This document shows, piece after piece, positions 17,112-30,900 of a stretch of DNA of 64,000 nt (the stretch's first letter is position 1; each line of letters starts with the position of its first letter). The DNA comes from Bactericera cockerelli (taxonomy: Eukaryota > Arthropoda > Insecta > Hemiptera > Triozidae). Under the pieces are notes generated by a model. The model made no database searches, was not told where the DNA came from, and worked only from the letters and a program-made list of their open reading frames with translations. Both the position numbers and the translations under genes were made by a program. Location: positions 20,884,931-20,948,930 of the forward strand of contig CM044964.1 in the NCBI GenBank assembly GCA_024516035.1. Reading direction: 5' to 3'.

Positions 17112-20100
17112 ATGGCTAACTTAGGCTCCTACAACAGTGACAAGGCATCAGACATTGACTATGGGATTGACCCAGCTTCTGGTGGTTTTTTCAACTCTGA
17201 CTACAAGAAGTAAGACCATTACTATCCTTCATTTATTGTTGATATTGTTATTATGACTTGTCCTGAACCTTTTCATTTCCCTATTCTATTTGACAATAAA
17301 TAGAACGGGCATTATTTTTATTACAACAAAAAAAATTCTTTTAGAATTTAATGTTTTTATGACATGTTTATAATTTATATGAAAGTATTGTACCATTAAT
17401 GAATGTACCCATATGCCGGGTACATTTTTATTTATTTACATTTATTATTATTAAAGAGGTGCTTTGTGACACTGTTGTTATAATGGGACTACCTGTCTTG
17501 CACTGACAGTCTAAATAAAGCACTACTTATACTTGAATCGGTACATGCAAAAACGACATCAATCACATTTTTTTGGAAAATGAGGTTTTCATAGATTTTG
17601 GATCTCGGAAGGTAAACGCACAATTTTATATCAAAACTAAATCATTCTGCTACTCCCTTCCTATATAAACACGTTTCTATAATTTTCGTTCCATGCAAGA
17701 ACGACATAGATCCGGGATTGATGCGGTTCTTGCATGTAATCTGTTGAATTGGTGTATCCTGTCTGTGTGTGTGTGAACAGGATACCTCAAGAACCGTAAG
17801 AGCTAGAGACTTGAAATTTGGTATGAAAATCAATTTTATACACCAAACGTACCACAAAACTTTTGGTTGAAATTGGCCGCAAAATGCGGCCGCAGGGCCG
17901 CAAATCAGGGCCGCAAATCAGGGCCGCAAATATTGCCCGCAAGCGCCGCTTCTATGAATTGATTAAAGATACAAAAAAAGTTAGAGAACAACATTTTCTT
18001 GGATTAAAAAGATAATAGGGGTCTCTTCATATCATTTTTTTGATATCTTGAACTTTTTGGACCTCGGCCCAAATTTACCGGTATCTTGGGGGGGACCCGC
18101 TTTGACTAACTTTTTTTAACTTTTTTATTATTCATCCTAGATGGGGATTGTGACATATCAAATCCAATGATTTTGAGGTGCTGATTACGAATTTGTCATT
18201 GATTTGCAGCTGTTACCGTTGAGTCACGAGTGCCGGAGTTCAACTTCTTTTCAGGGATAAGGAAAGTCGTGTGATGTTTACACCAGATTTCTTTTTATAC
18301 ATATAATTTTTATGATTCATATTTTTTTGTTTTTGTTTGAAATAACAATAAAATTCGAAGTGTACGTGTGTTATTATTTATAATATTTTCGATATGTGCA
18401 AAAACAGCATCATTCCACGACCTTTGAACGGCTATTTATTTGAAATGGCACTCTATATCTGACCAAAAATTATATAGAATGGTTTCTTTTGGTAAGTCCT
18501 TACGATTACATATTTTTTCTTTTTTTTCTTATGGACAAAAAATGAATGGGAAAGTTTTTTTTGATTTTCCAAAAGTTTACTCTTTTGGAATGATGTCGTT
18601 TTTGCATGTACCGATTCACTTATGTTGTTGTTGTAACCAGCCCGGCCACTGCTGGGGGGAGGGATGGTCCCTGGCAAACTTAAGTTGAATGTTGGCTTAT
18701 CCTGAACCACATATTCCACACATAGCCTTTATACATCCAAATCAAACAAAATTCATAGTATTTTCAACAACACAACACACCCAGGACATGTAAAGATGAC
18801 AGAAAATAGTACTGGTTGTTTCACCAGCATAATAAATAGTATAATCATCATGGACATGGAAAGTAAGTAAGACTCCCCTAATATCATCTCAACTATGTGT
18901 TAATGTCTGCTTTACATGTTCTCCACAGGCATGACGACTTGAAACAAATGCTGGATATGAACAAGGATAGCATGAAGTTGGAAGCCATGAAAAGGATCAT
19001 TGGGGTAAACACTTCACAACTATGAAATATATAAGTTCCCAGGAAAAACTTATTATTATACACAACTCTTGTTAAAACAAATAAACATCAAAATAATTTG
19101 AAGATAGAAAACACTTGGCTTCACAACTATCAAATAATATTAAAAAAATATTGGGCACAAGCATCAATTACGTTTTTTTCCATAGGAAAAATCTTTGGTG
19201 AAAAGAAAAAGAAATTTTCAAAAAGAACTTAGCCAAGTTGTTAGAATACTCATTTTTAGCACATATCATTTGGGTTAAAATCACTTTCTTCCTTGTGAGG
19301 AGGAAAGAGTGCCTTTTTTGTTTAATTAGCAACCAGTGGTGATAATATATTCATATTTTTCTTTCTAACCAAAAATTTTTTCCTGGTTAGGTTTCTTCCA
19401 AATATTTCCATTTTATTCCAATGTCATTCGTAAAAGAAAAATGCATTTGGTTACTTTTAAAGATAAACAATGGACTTAACCTATAAAAGAACTGGAAGCA
19501 AGAATTTTCTACTTCCACTTTGGTTAACTTTGGAAGTGGAAATTTTTCCTCTTCCAAAAGAAAAATGACTTGCTTCCAGTTTGGTTCATTTTATTCCTGT
19601 TTGGTTAACTTTGGTTAGAAAGAAAAATAGGGCTTATGAGATTGGCTTTCAAGGGAACTACCCTATAATTTTATTTCATCATCATCATAGGGTGGGGTCA
19701 TCGTGAACGATGGAAGGTAGATAATTTTATTTAAAATTAAAAGAAAAATGTATGTATGTATGGTTTTTTTTATTTGTGGTGAAGCACAAGGCCTCTTCAC
19801 AATTTTTTTGGGTAGCGCAGCATGACTAAAAGCCTCCTGTACATTTCGAATTATTCTATTACATTAATTTCTTTTTACTCTGGTAATGCCGCCACTGGTC
19901 GTTACTCATACAAGTAACTACTCATTTTTCCTCACGAGGTATGAGTGGACCCCGAACATCCAAGTACAGAACAGAAAAATTCCTGCCCCGCTGGGGATTG
20001 AACCCAGGTCACCATGCGTACAATGCCTAGCGCGCGAATTACTCTGCCACGGTGACTAAAAAAAAATATTTCTCCCAGATGATGGCCAAAGGCCGCGACG

Positions 20101-21878
20101 CCTCGGATCTATTCCCGGCCGTGGTGAAGAATGTCGTCTCCAAGAACATCGAGGTGAAGAAGCTGGTGTATGTCTATCTGGCACGCTACGCAGAGGAGCA
20201 ACAAGACCTGGCTCTGCTCTCCATATCCACCTTCCAGAGGGCACTCAAGGATCCGAACCAGCTGATTAGGGCCAGTGCACTGCGGGTGAGAATTCTATGT
20301 ATAAAACTCTAATAATAATATTCATCATCATAGGTGGCGTCATCGTGAACGATGGTAGCTAGACATTGGGTGAAGGACTCAGCTCTTCTACCACTGTCTT
20401 TACAAGGAGGCTAATAATTGACAAGGGCCCCCAGAACCAAGCCAATGCTGGTCTACTCCCTGTTTATAGTCCCCCAGCCAGACTACCTTATTTATATTGC
20501 CCAAATAGGACAGTTAAAGTCCCATTATTCCAGCAGTAAGCTGAAGACACATTATTATGTGGTAAAAATCCCAAATGGGAGGAGAACTTGTAACGTCCGA
20601 GCTGGGCTTCGAACCCACGACTTCTGGAATCTCTGGATTCACTGAGTGCCGTTGGGTGGAAGAGACTGCCACAGGCTATAACCCCGTCCTTTAGTCAGGA
20701 CATAATATGTCCTGACTAAAGGACATATTATGTATGTATTTATCCATTTTTCCCCCATTTTATTGTTTTCATTGTTTCCATTTTTTCATACTTTTATATA
20801 TTATTTATTTGTATTGTACATGGTACAATTGGTACATATATGTCTTTGTATCTAATAAAGCATTTAATAATAATAATGTGTGCGTGTCTTACTGGCTGAC
20901 TATGTCCACTTAGGGGATGTCTCTTTACAATACCACAGCCCAAACGGTAACACATATTTAAATTTTCATGAGAGTTGACCCCCCTAAACCTCCGTCAAAC
21001 TAACTAGAAAATTATCAAAATTAATATATCTATAAGTGGTGTGTATGACCATAGATGTTGACATGTACCACTATAATCTAATAACAGATATAATTAGATA
21101 GATATAGATATTTGGGGTTTGGTGGAAGAGAAAGCCACAGGCTTTAACCTCGCCCTTTGGTTCACTACATATTCTATTGTGTTCTTTTTTTCATGTTTGT
21201 TGAATGTATCATGTAGTTGACCAATAAAGTTTTTTTTCTTCTTGTATATTTGTTTAATCTTTTTGTTTTTCTTTATATTTCATTGTGTTCTAGTGTATAT
21301 ACTTTCTGTTCTACCTAATAAAGCTTTAAAAAAAAGTGTTAAATAATAATAATATTTATTATATGTTTCAGGTTCTGTCCAGCATTCGCGTGCCCATGAT
21401 TATCCCCATAGTGATGCTGGCTATCAAAGACTCCGCTCTGGACATGTCTCCCTACGTGAGGAAAACAGCGGCCCATGCGATACCCAAACTATACAGGTGA
21501 GATACAGTAGGGGTGCACTGGTGGTCAAGTGGTTAAGGCCCTGTCCTGGTAATCTAGGTAGGGTAGGGATCCACTGGTTCTAAATCCTACCCAATGCATG
21601 TAATTTTCCTCTTAATAATAAGACTGAGGGTTAGGTGGTAGAAAATGCTTTGAGCATTAACCTCGCCTGGTGGTTACCTTCCACTAAAAAATGCTATTAT
21701 TATTATTATAGAGACAGTAGTCACCGTGGCCAAGTGGGTATTGGTATTGGTATAAGTAGGGCTGTCGGATACAAAAGCTCTTGGTCACTGCGACCTTAAA
21801 TAGATCTTTTGTGGCATGCCCCTGTAACTCTAAAAGAGATCAAAGCTATGTAAAAATTGTCATGAAACAAAAAAAAAA

Positions 21879-21909
<31 letters not shown>

Positions 21910-24900
21910 GAAGAAGAAAAAAAAAAAATGATGTGTTCATAAAAACAAGATAATAATTATGTACATGATTTTTTTTTTCTTTTCGTGTCTTTTAGTTTGG
22001 ACCCCGAACAGAAAGAAGAACTGGTGCTGGTGATTGAAAAGTTACTCCAGGACAAAACCACGCTGGTCGTAGGATCTGCCGTCATGGCTTTTGAAGAGGT
22101 TTGTTATTATTATCATTTTTATTATTTTAGAAGAAGAAAACGTTGTTTAGAACCTGTCAACCGCAAACTAAACAATTGGTACACCCGGTCGTCTACGTGT
22201 TAAAAAAAAAAAAAAAAAAAAAAACACATTTTCCTTCTTATATTTCCAGGTTTATTCCAAAGAAAGGTTATTATTATTTTTATTTTTTTATTCGCAGGTG
22301 TGTCCCGAGAGGATCGACATGATTCACAAGTCCTACCGCAAGCTCTGCAACCTCCTGTGGATGTGGACGAGTGGGGCAGGTGTTCATTCTCAACATGCTC
22401 ACCCGGTATGCAAGGACCCAGTTCACGGATCCTAACCTCAATGTAAGGCTCGCGAATTCTACTCCGTTAGATATTTTTTTTTTTTAAGCTTTATTAGGAG
22501 GACAAAGTACAATGGTAACAGTATAAAATTAAGAAAAAAAAAAAAATAATAAACAAACAAATGACAAAATAAATAAGTAAATAAAGAAAATAACAATAAT
22601 GTCCTACCTAAAATATTGATCTATTTTCTTCTTTTACTTTGCCTTTTCCCCAAATCTACTTGGGGGCGGCATTGTTCAACCTTGTGGTTGAGATTCATAT
22701 TCTATTTCCCAGGATGGTTCGGCGGACGAAGAAGAAGATCTAGATGCAGAAGACAAGAAACCTTTCTATGATGACGACACCGGGCAGGTATCTAGTCCGC
22801 GAGAAAATCTAGTCGTGGAGCTAGATCCAGATCACAGACTACTGCTGAAGAATGCTAAACCCCTGCTACAGGTATGTTAGAATTTTCAAGACAAGAAACC
22901 TTTCTATGATAATGACACAGGGCAGGTATCTAGTCCGCAAGAAAATCTAGTCGTTGAGCTAGATCCAGATCACAGACTACTGCTGAAGAATGCTAAACCC
23001 TTGCTACAGGTATGTTAGAATTTCAAGACAAGAAACCTTTCTATGATGACGACACAGGGCAGGTATCTAGTCCGCGAGAAAATCTAGTCGTGGAGCTAGA
23101 TCCAGATCATAGAGTACTGCTGAAGAATGCTAAACCCTTGCTACAGGTATGTTAAATTTTTCAAGACAAAAAATCTTTCTATGATGATGAAACAGGGTAG
23201 GTATCTAGTCCGCGAGAAAATCTAGTCGTGGAGCTAGATCCAGATCACAGACTACTGCTGAAGAATGCTAAACCTCTGCTACAGGTATGTTAGAATTTTC
23301 AAGACAAGAAATCTTTCTATGATGACGACACAGGGCAGGTATCTAGTCCGAGAGAAAATCTAGTCGTGGAGCTAGATCCAGATCACAGACTACTGCTGAA
23401 GAATGCTAAACCCCTGCTACAGGTATGTTGGAATTTTCAAGAAACCTTTCTATGATGATGAAACAGGGCAGGTATCTAGTCCGCGAGAAAATCTAATCGT
23501 GGAGCTAGATCCAGATCATAGACTATTGCTGAACAATGCTAAACCCTTGCTACAGGTCTCACTAGAGGACTATAAACAGAGGACAGACTAGCCAACCCTT
23601 ACAAGCCCAGGCTAGCTTGCTAAGGGTTTAATTTCTTATAAAGAAAAGTCCAAGTCCTCATGATGGTTGGTTGCACTTAGAAATATGTGGTTCAGGACGA
23701 GCCAACTGTGAAATAAAGTTGGCTGGAGACCATCACTCACCTCTCCAGCTGTAGCCAAGCTGGCTACAACAACAGGTATGTATCGAGGACTGTAAAAGTA
23801 AAGGGACCATTTAGTCTCATTCTTGCAGGATAATCAGGTTATAGTCAAATCTGGTTATAAAGAACTTTTTTTATCTCATTTCCAGGTTTTTTTTTATGAA
23901 GAAGTTATCTTTGCTAGCTGAGAGAAATCGCTCTCATATATCCAGGTTTGATTGTAATGTATTGTATTTATTTTGGGGGTGATCTTTCATTTTACTTATT
24001 GAATTTACGAATAGCTCGGTGGTTAAGCACTCGCTTGCCATGCGGAAGGTCCCGGGTTCGAACCCCCGCGCTGACAAAAATTTACATTCAAAATTTGGTT
24101 AGAGTAAGGGATACCTTCCGGTGCGCTCGTGTTGACCCAGCACCTAAATGGGAAGTATTGTGTCACTTCTCACCCATTAGAGGGGAGGCATACTACGGGA
24201 TGGGCAGGCTACAACACAGACCACAAGAGTCTACAGTAGCTCCTGTTTCATGGCTACGAAATAAAAGAGGCTGTGAATCAATCAACTTTTTTTTTCTTCT
24301 TTTTTTTTTTAAATAAATAAATAAATACATAAATTTAATGTTCTTACGCATAACAAGAGTCGACTAATATTTCTTTCATCATCATAGGGTGGCGTCATCG
24401 TGAACAATGGTAGCCAGACAGTGGAGGAATGATTCAGCATTTCTACCACTGTCTTTACAAGGAGGCTAATAATTGATTTTTTTTTTCTATTTTCTACAAA
24501 GAGGGAGTAGACCAGCAGTCTGGCTGGGGGACTATAAACAGGGAGTAGACCAGCATTGGCTTGGTTCTGGGGGCCCTTGTCAATTATTAGCCTCCTTGCA
24601 AAGACATTGGCGGAAGCGCTGAGTCATTCCTCCACTGTCTGGCTACCATCGTTCACGATGACGCCACCCTATGATGATATGATGATGATGAAAGAATTTT
24701 TTTTCTTTATTTTACTCAATTGTCCTCAGAGTCTCAACGCAGCCTTTTTCTTTATTTCACTCAATTGTCCTCAGAGTCGCAACGCGGCCTTTTTCTTTAT
24801 TTCACTCAATTGTCCTCAGAGTCGCAACGCGGCCTTTTTCTTTATTTCACTCAACTGTCCTCAGAGTCGCAACGCGGCCTTTTTCTTTATTTCACTCAAT

Positions 24901-27900
24901 TGTCCTCAGAGTCGCAACGCGGCCTTTTTCTTTATTTCACTCAACTGTCCTCAGAGTCGCAACGCGGCCTTTTTCTTATTTTACTCAATTGTCCTCAGAG
25001 TCGCAACGCGGCCGTAGTCTTTACAAGGAGGCTAATAATTGATTTTTTTTCTTTCTTTTTTCTACAAAAAAAAAACTTCTACAAAGATTTTTTTTTTATT
25101 TCACTCAATTGTCCTCAGAGTCGCAACGCGGCCGTAGTGATGGCCGTAGCCCAGCTGTTCCACCACCTAGCGCCTCGCCGGGAGGTGTCCGTCATAGCCA
25201 AGGCTCTGGTCAGACTCCTGCGAGCCTCCCGGGAGGTGCAGACGGTGGTGCTGACCACCATCGCGAGTCTGGCGGCCAAACGAAGGGTAAGTATCAGTAA
25301 AAAACAGAGAAGTTGTACTAGTTTATTTATTTATTTGCGCTTTATTTTTTATACAATACAAACAACAATAAATTATTAACAAAGATAAAAAAAAAAAAAT
25401 TAACAATATTTACAAAATAAAATATAGAAGAAAAAAAAATAATTAAATTTATATGTACTTTTTTTCTATTACTCTGTCTTATCCCGCTCAAGCAGGGTCG
25501 ACGTTGTTCAACCTCATGGTTGAGGTTGATTGGTTTTGGCACATTTTGGCACAATTAAATTTATATGTACAATGTATTGTAATCCGGGGAAAAGTTATTA
25601 TTATTATTTAACACTTTATTGGTCAACTACATACATTCAATAAAATGGGACATGTTAAAAAAAAAACAAAATAGAATATGTCGTGATCCAAGGGGCGATG
25701 TTAAAGCCTGTGGCTTTCTCTTCCACCGAACCCCAAGTTAATGCCTTAGGCATTCTCTGCCACTTAACCCCGAATGTACATGATTATTAGGACACAACTA
25801 GACAGCTGTAATACTTTCTCAGAACATACTTTTTCCATCTAAGTAGTGATGGGGATTTTTTTAGCAGGGGAAAGCTCATACCAAAATTTTATTTCTTTAC
25901 CTCTGCCCTACAGGCGCTCTTCGTTCCCTATCTGAAGTCCTTCTTCGTCCGCTGCTCCGACCCCACCCAGGTGAAGACCCTCAAGCTACAACTCCTCACC
26001 ACTCTTGCCTCGGAGTCCTCCATAGGTAATATCGAATCACAATATCGATATTTTTGATATCGATATACTCGGAAGCAAAGATTCGATATCCGATATTTAA
26101 CTCCTCACCACCCTGGCCTCGGAGTCCTCCATAGGTAGGGATGCTAATATCGAATCACAATATCGATATTTTTGATATCGATATACTCGGAAGCAAAGAT
26201 TCGATTTCCGATATTTAACTCCTCACCACTCTGGCCTCGGAGTCCTCCATAGGTAGGGATGCTAATATCGATATTTTTGATATCGATACTATCGGAAGCA
26301 AAGATTCGATATCCGATATTTTTGATATCGATATTATCGGAAGCAAAAATTCGATATCCGATATTTTTGATATCGATATTATCGGAAGCAAAGATTCGAT
26401 ATCCGATATTTTTTTCTCTCGATATTATCGGAACCTCAGTATCGATACCAAATAATAATAATAATAATAATAATAATATAATAATAATAAATAATAATGT
26501 TTTTTCTTTGTGTTATTATGTCACAATTTTAGTGGGTAGCGCAGAACCATAGGACTTTACCACTTTAATTTACAATATCTTCTATTATTTTTTTACCTAA
26601 GATTCTGCCACTAGTGCTAACTAGTGCTAACATTAAAGCAGCCACTCACTTTTCCTCACGAGGGATGAGTGGACTCCAAACACCCAAGTACAGAACAGAA
26701 AAAATCCTCTCCCGCTGGGAATCGAACCCAGGTCACCATGTGTGCAATGCCTAGCGCGCTAACTCGCTCTGCCACAGTGACTACACAGTGATACCAAATA
26801 TCGATAATATCGGATCCAAAATATCGATATTTCAAAATATCGATATAATATCGACATCCCCATCCATAGGGTGCATCCTGCGCGAGTTCCAGACCTACAT
26901 CTCCAGTGTGGACAAGGCGTTCGTGGCGGCCACTGTGCAGGCGATCGGCAAGTGTGCGGCCAACATTGCTCAGGTGTGTATTTATTTATTTTATAATAAT
27001 AATAATAATACTCTTTAGTAGAAGGTAACCACCAGCTGAGGTTATTGTTCCAAGCATTTTCTACCACCCAACCCTCAGAGTCTTATTATTATGTGGTCAC
27101 AAACTCAAATTAATGAGGAAAAATTCATGCACTGGGTGGGATTTGAACCAACGGATCCCTACGCTACCTGGATCACCAGACTAGCGCGTTTACCACTTGA
27201 CAACCAGTGCACTATTTTATTTTATTTATTTACACTTTATTTTTTTATACAAGACAAACAACAGTAAAATATTAACAGAGATAATAATAAAAAAAATATT
27301 AACGATATTTACAAAATAAGGTATAAAAAAAATATTTAAATTAAAATGTGCAATATTAATTGTCTTGTAATCCGGGGCGAAGTTAATGCCTGAGGTATTC
27401 TCTGTCACTTAACCTTAGTGTGCGGACAATATTGCTCAGGTGTGCATCTTAGTGTGCTAGTGCATTTTTTTATTTTATTTTCTTATTTTTTTATTTTTTG
27501 TCCGTCCTTGTAGCTCAGTGATCAAGGCGTCTGACTGGTAATCTAGAGGTTGCGGGTTCAAAACCGAGCTGGGACATGACTAGTTATCCTACCCCATTTG
27601 GCATTTTGACCCTATAATAATACGTTTTGGGCTTACTGCTAGAATAATGGGACTTAATAGTCTTAATCGGGGAGTATAATTAAAGCGATATTATTATTCT
27701 TCTTCTTCTTCTTCTTTCACTTTGCCTTTTCCCAAACCTACTTGGGGTCGGCATTGTACAAGCTCATGGTTGAGGTTTTTTGGTTGTGGCACATTTTTTA
27801 CGGCTGGATGCCCTTCCTAACTACCTACCTACCTACCTCCTAACGCACATTCCTCTACTTTAGACCTCAGTAATAATATTACCCCATTCAAAGAAATGTG

Positions 27901-30900
27901 TAAAGAGGCTTTATCTTTTCCCCTGTAATATTTTTTTAAATTTAAAATCGTGTTAGTAATTGCATATAGTATGCGTGTAAACAGAGATAAAAAAAAACTA
28001 CCTAACCTAATTTCTCACTCATTCAGTTACCTAACCTAACATACAGTTCTCACTCATTCGAGCTGTGTCATTGAGAATTCGTGGCATGAGAAGAAGAATA
28101 GTCTCAACACCCTTGGAAGATGGAGCTGGAATATAAAATATATAATTGTATTTTTAAACATTTATTGATTTTATAATTTTTAAATTTATATGAAAGTTTG
28201 TTTCCTAACCTAACTTCTCACCCTAAACCTCCAGGTAACCGACACCTGTCTCACGGGACTCGTCTCCCTCCTGTCCAACTCGGACGAGGCTGTGGTCGGC
28301 GAGAGCGTGGTGGTCATCAAGAACCTCCTGCAGACCTCCCCGGAGTCCTACGTGGACATCATCCGCCACATGGTCCGCCTGAGCGACGCCATCACGGTGC
28401 CGGCGGCACGGGCGGCCATCTTGTGGCTCCTGGGCGAGTACTCGCACCTGGTGCCCGCGCTGGGGCCCGATGTGCTCCGGAAATACGCGAAGAGCTTCGT
28501 GAACGAAGAGGATATTGTGAAGCTGCAGGTGAGGCTTTGCTTCTTTTAAAGGGTTGGGTGGAAGAGATGCTATAGGTAAATACGCGAAGAGCTTCGTGAA
28601 AGAGGAGGACATTGTGAAGCTGCAGGTGAGGTCTTGCTTTTCTTAAAGGGTTGGGTGGAAGAGATTGCCACAGGCAATAACCCCGCCCTTTAATTAGGAC
28701 ATATGTATACAGGGTGAGCATAAAGTCTCACCCCACCCCCCGTATCTCTAGAATGGCTGAAAATACAAGAAAACCCAAAAACACGTATCCCTTCGATTTT
28801 AGGGGGATTAATTTTCAGGCAAAAAAAAATTGCCTACAAGGCCCCAGTCAGGCTGGGCATGGACCAACTTTAAAATCTTCAATAGAATGGTATGTCTTGT
28901 GGCATATCGTTTTAAAGGTCTTATAGAGAGAAGTTCATGACAACAAATTTCAGTGAGCTACGACTTACCGTTCTCGAGCTACAGGGTCGGACGTCCTGGG
29001 TAATATCCATATAATTATTTTGACCTATAACTCGTTGACCGTAAATTCCAGAAAAATGAAATTTGTTTATAATAACTCCTTATGGCAACAACTTTCGAAC
29101 AAGTTAAAACTTGATTTGTTTTTTCGTTTAAAATTTTCGGACTGTTCGTCCGGCTGGCTGACGAAACCGAACAGAAACTAACATCAACAGAGTATGTCGA
29201 GCTATAACTTTTTCGATAGGGCTTGTCATAAGGAGTTATTATCAACAAATTTCATTTTTCTATAATTTATGGTTAACGAGTTATAGGTCAAAATATATGC
29301 ATATTACGCAGGACGTTCGACCTTTATCTCGAGAACGGTAAGTCGTAGCTCACTGAAATTTGTTGTAATGAACTTCTCTCTATGAGACCTTTAAAACAAT
29401 ATGCCACAAGACACACCATTCTATTTAAGATTTTAAAGTTGGTCCATGCCCAGATTGCCCAGCCTGACTGGGGCCGTGTAGGCAAATTTTTTTGGCTGAA
29501 AATTAATCCCCCTAAAATCGAAGGGATACGTTTTCTTGTATTTTCAGCCATTCTCGAGATACGGGGGGTGGGGTGAGACTTTATGCTCACCCTGTATATT
29601 TTGTTTATACTCATAATGTATATCTTATGGATAATGAATCTGTCGGTCATTTACTAAATTGCTTATTGCGAAGAGGTATCACCTAAAATCGGTCATTTAC
29701 TAAATTGCTTATTGCGAAGAGATGGAATCTCTTTCACCCAACCCTTTTTAATCACTCTTTTCTTTTCTTTTTTAAATCTTTTTTTAAAGCTATCCGCTTG
29801 AATTAGATGATCAGAGTGAGGCAATGTACCCTCTATACAGGCCGCATTGCCTCTTTGTATAGCCATGGACAAACGTTGAATAGATTTTTTTATATTCTTC
29901 TGTTTTCTCTGTATTTTATCTGTCATGTACATAATTTGATGCTTGTATTTTACTGTGCACAATGTTGCATCGTAACTAAAAAAAAAGAATAGTTTTTAGC
30001 TCGAGGGTCCCCTGATACCTCAACCAAAAGATCACCAATTTGGTAGACAAAATCTTTCGTAAATGTTGCTTTTTGTCTCATGTTTTTGCCTTTTGGGATG
30101 CCCATGGGAGCGCCCGGCTAGTGATGTATGAAGACTGAACGACTGACTCGAATGAACTAAGTCATTCTGCTGAACGATTTAACTATTGAACTAAAGTCAG
30201 TGAACGATTAGTTCATTTAGTTCCCTAGCAGTTCCATTCACACAATACATGAACGAGCAAGAAATATCGTTCTGAAATTCCGAACTAGGTACCTATGATT
30301 AGTTCTAAACGAGAATAAAGTCAACTGAAAGTAAGCGATCTGATTGGTTACGCGAACATGCTAGGGTCTCCCCCCCCCCTTCCCCTACCCCCCCCCCCCT
30401 TTAAATGGTTATTCCTAATTGAAGCTTGCTAAGGAGGCTCATTTTACTTCCGAGAAATTTCTAATATTAGAAATCGAGTAGTATTGTGTTCGTTTTTGTA
30501 AAAAAAAAATATTTTTTTGCTCCGATTTCAAGTTTTTTCATATTTTAAATTTCTAATATTAGAAATCGGAAGTATTGTGTTCGTTTTTGTAAAATAAATA
30601 AATATTTTTTTGCTCCGATTTCAAGTTTTTTCATATTTTAAATTTCGAATATTAGAAATCGGAAGTATTGTGTTTGTTTTTGTAAAAAAAAATATTTTTT
30701 TGCTCCGATTTTTTTGACTCTTTTCTCAGGTCCTCAACCTCGCAGTGAAGCTCTACCTAAGGAACTCAGAGCAGACTCTGCTTCTCTGTCAGTATGTGCT
30801 GAGTCTGGCACGATATGATGAGAACTATGACATTCGGGACAGGGCCAGGCTCTTGAGATTGCTCCTGTTTCCTGCTCCCAGCGAGGTACTTTTATTTTCT

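Noticed and set aside
24556..25379. Frames of 153 and 219 codons with repeated [15 protein letters not shown]
   Set aside because: The 45-bp acceptor array is a codon multiple without stops. Only exon 8 from 25119 is coding.
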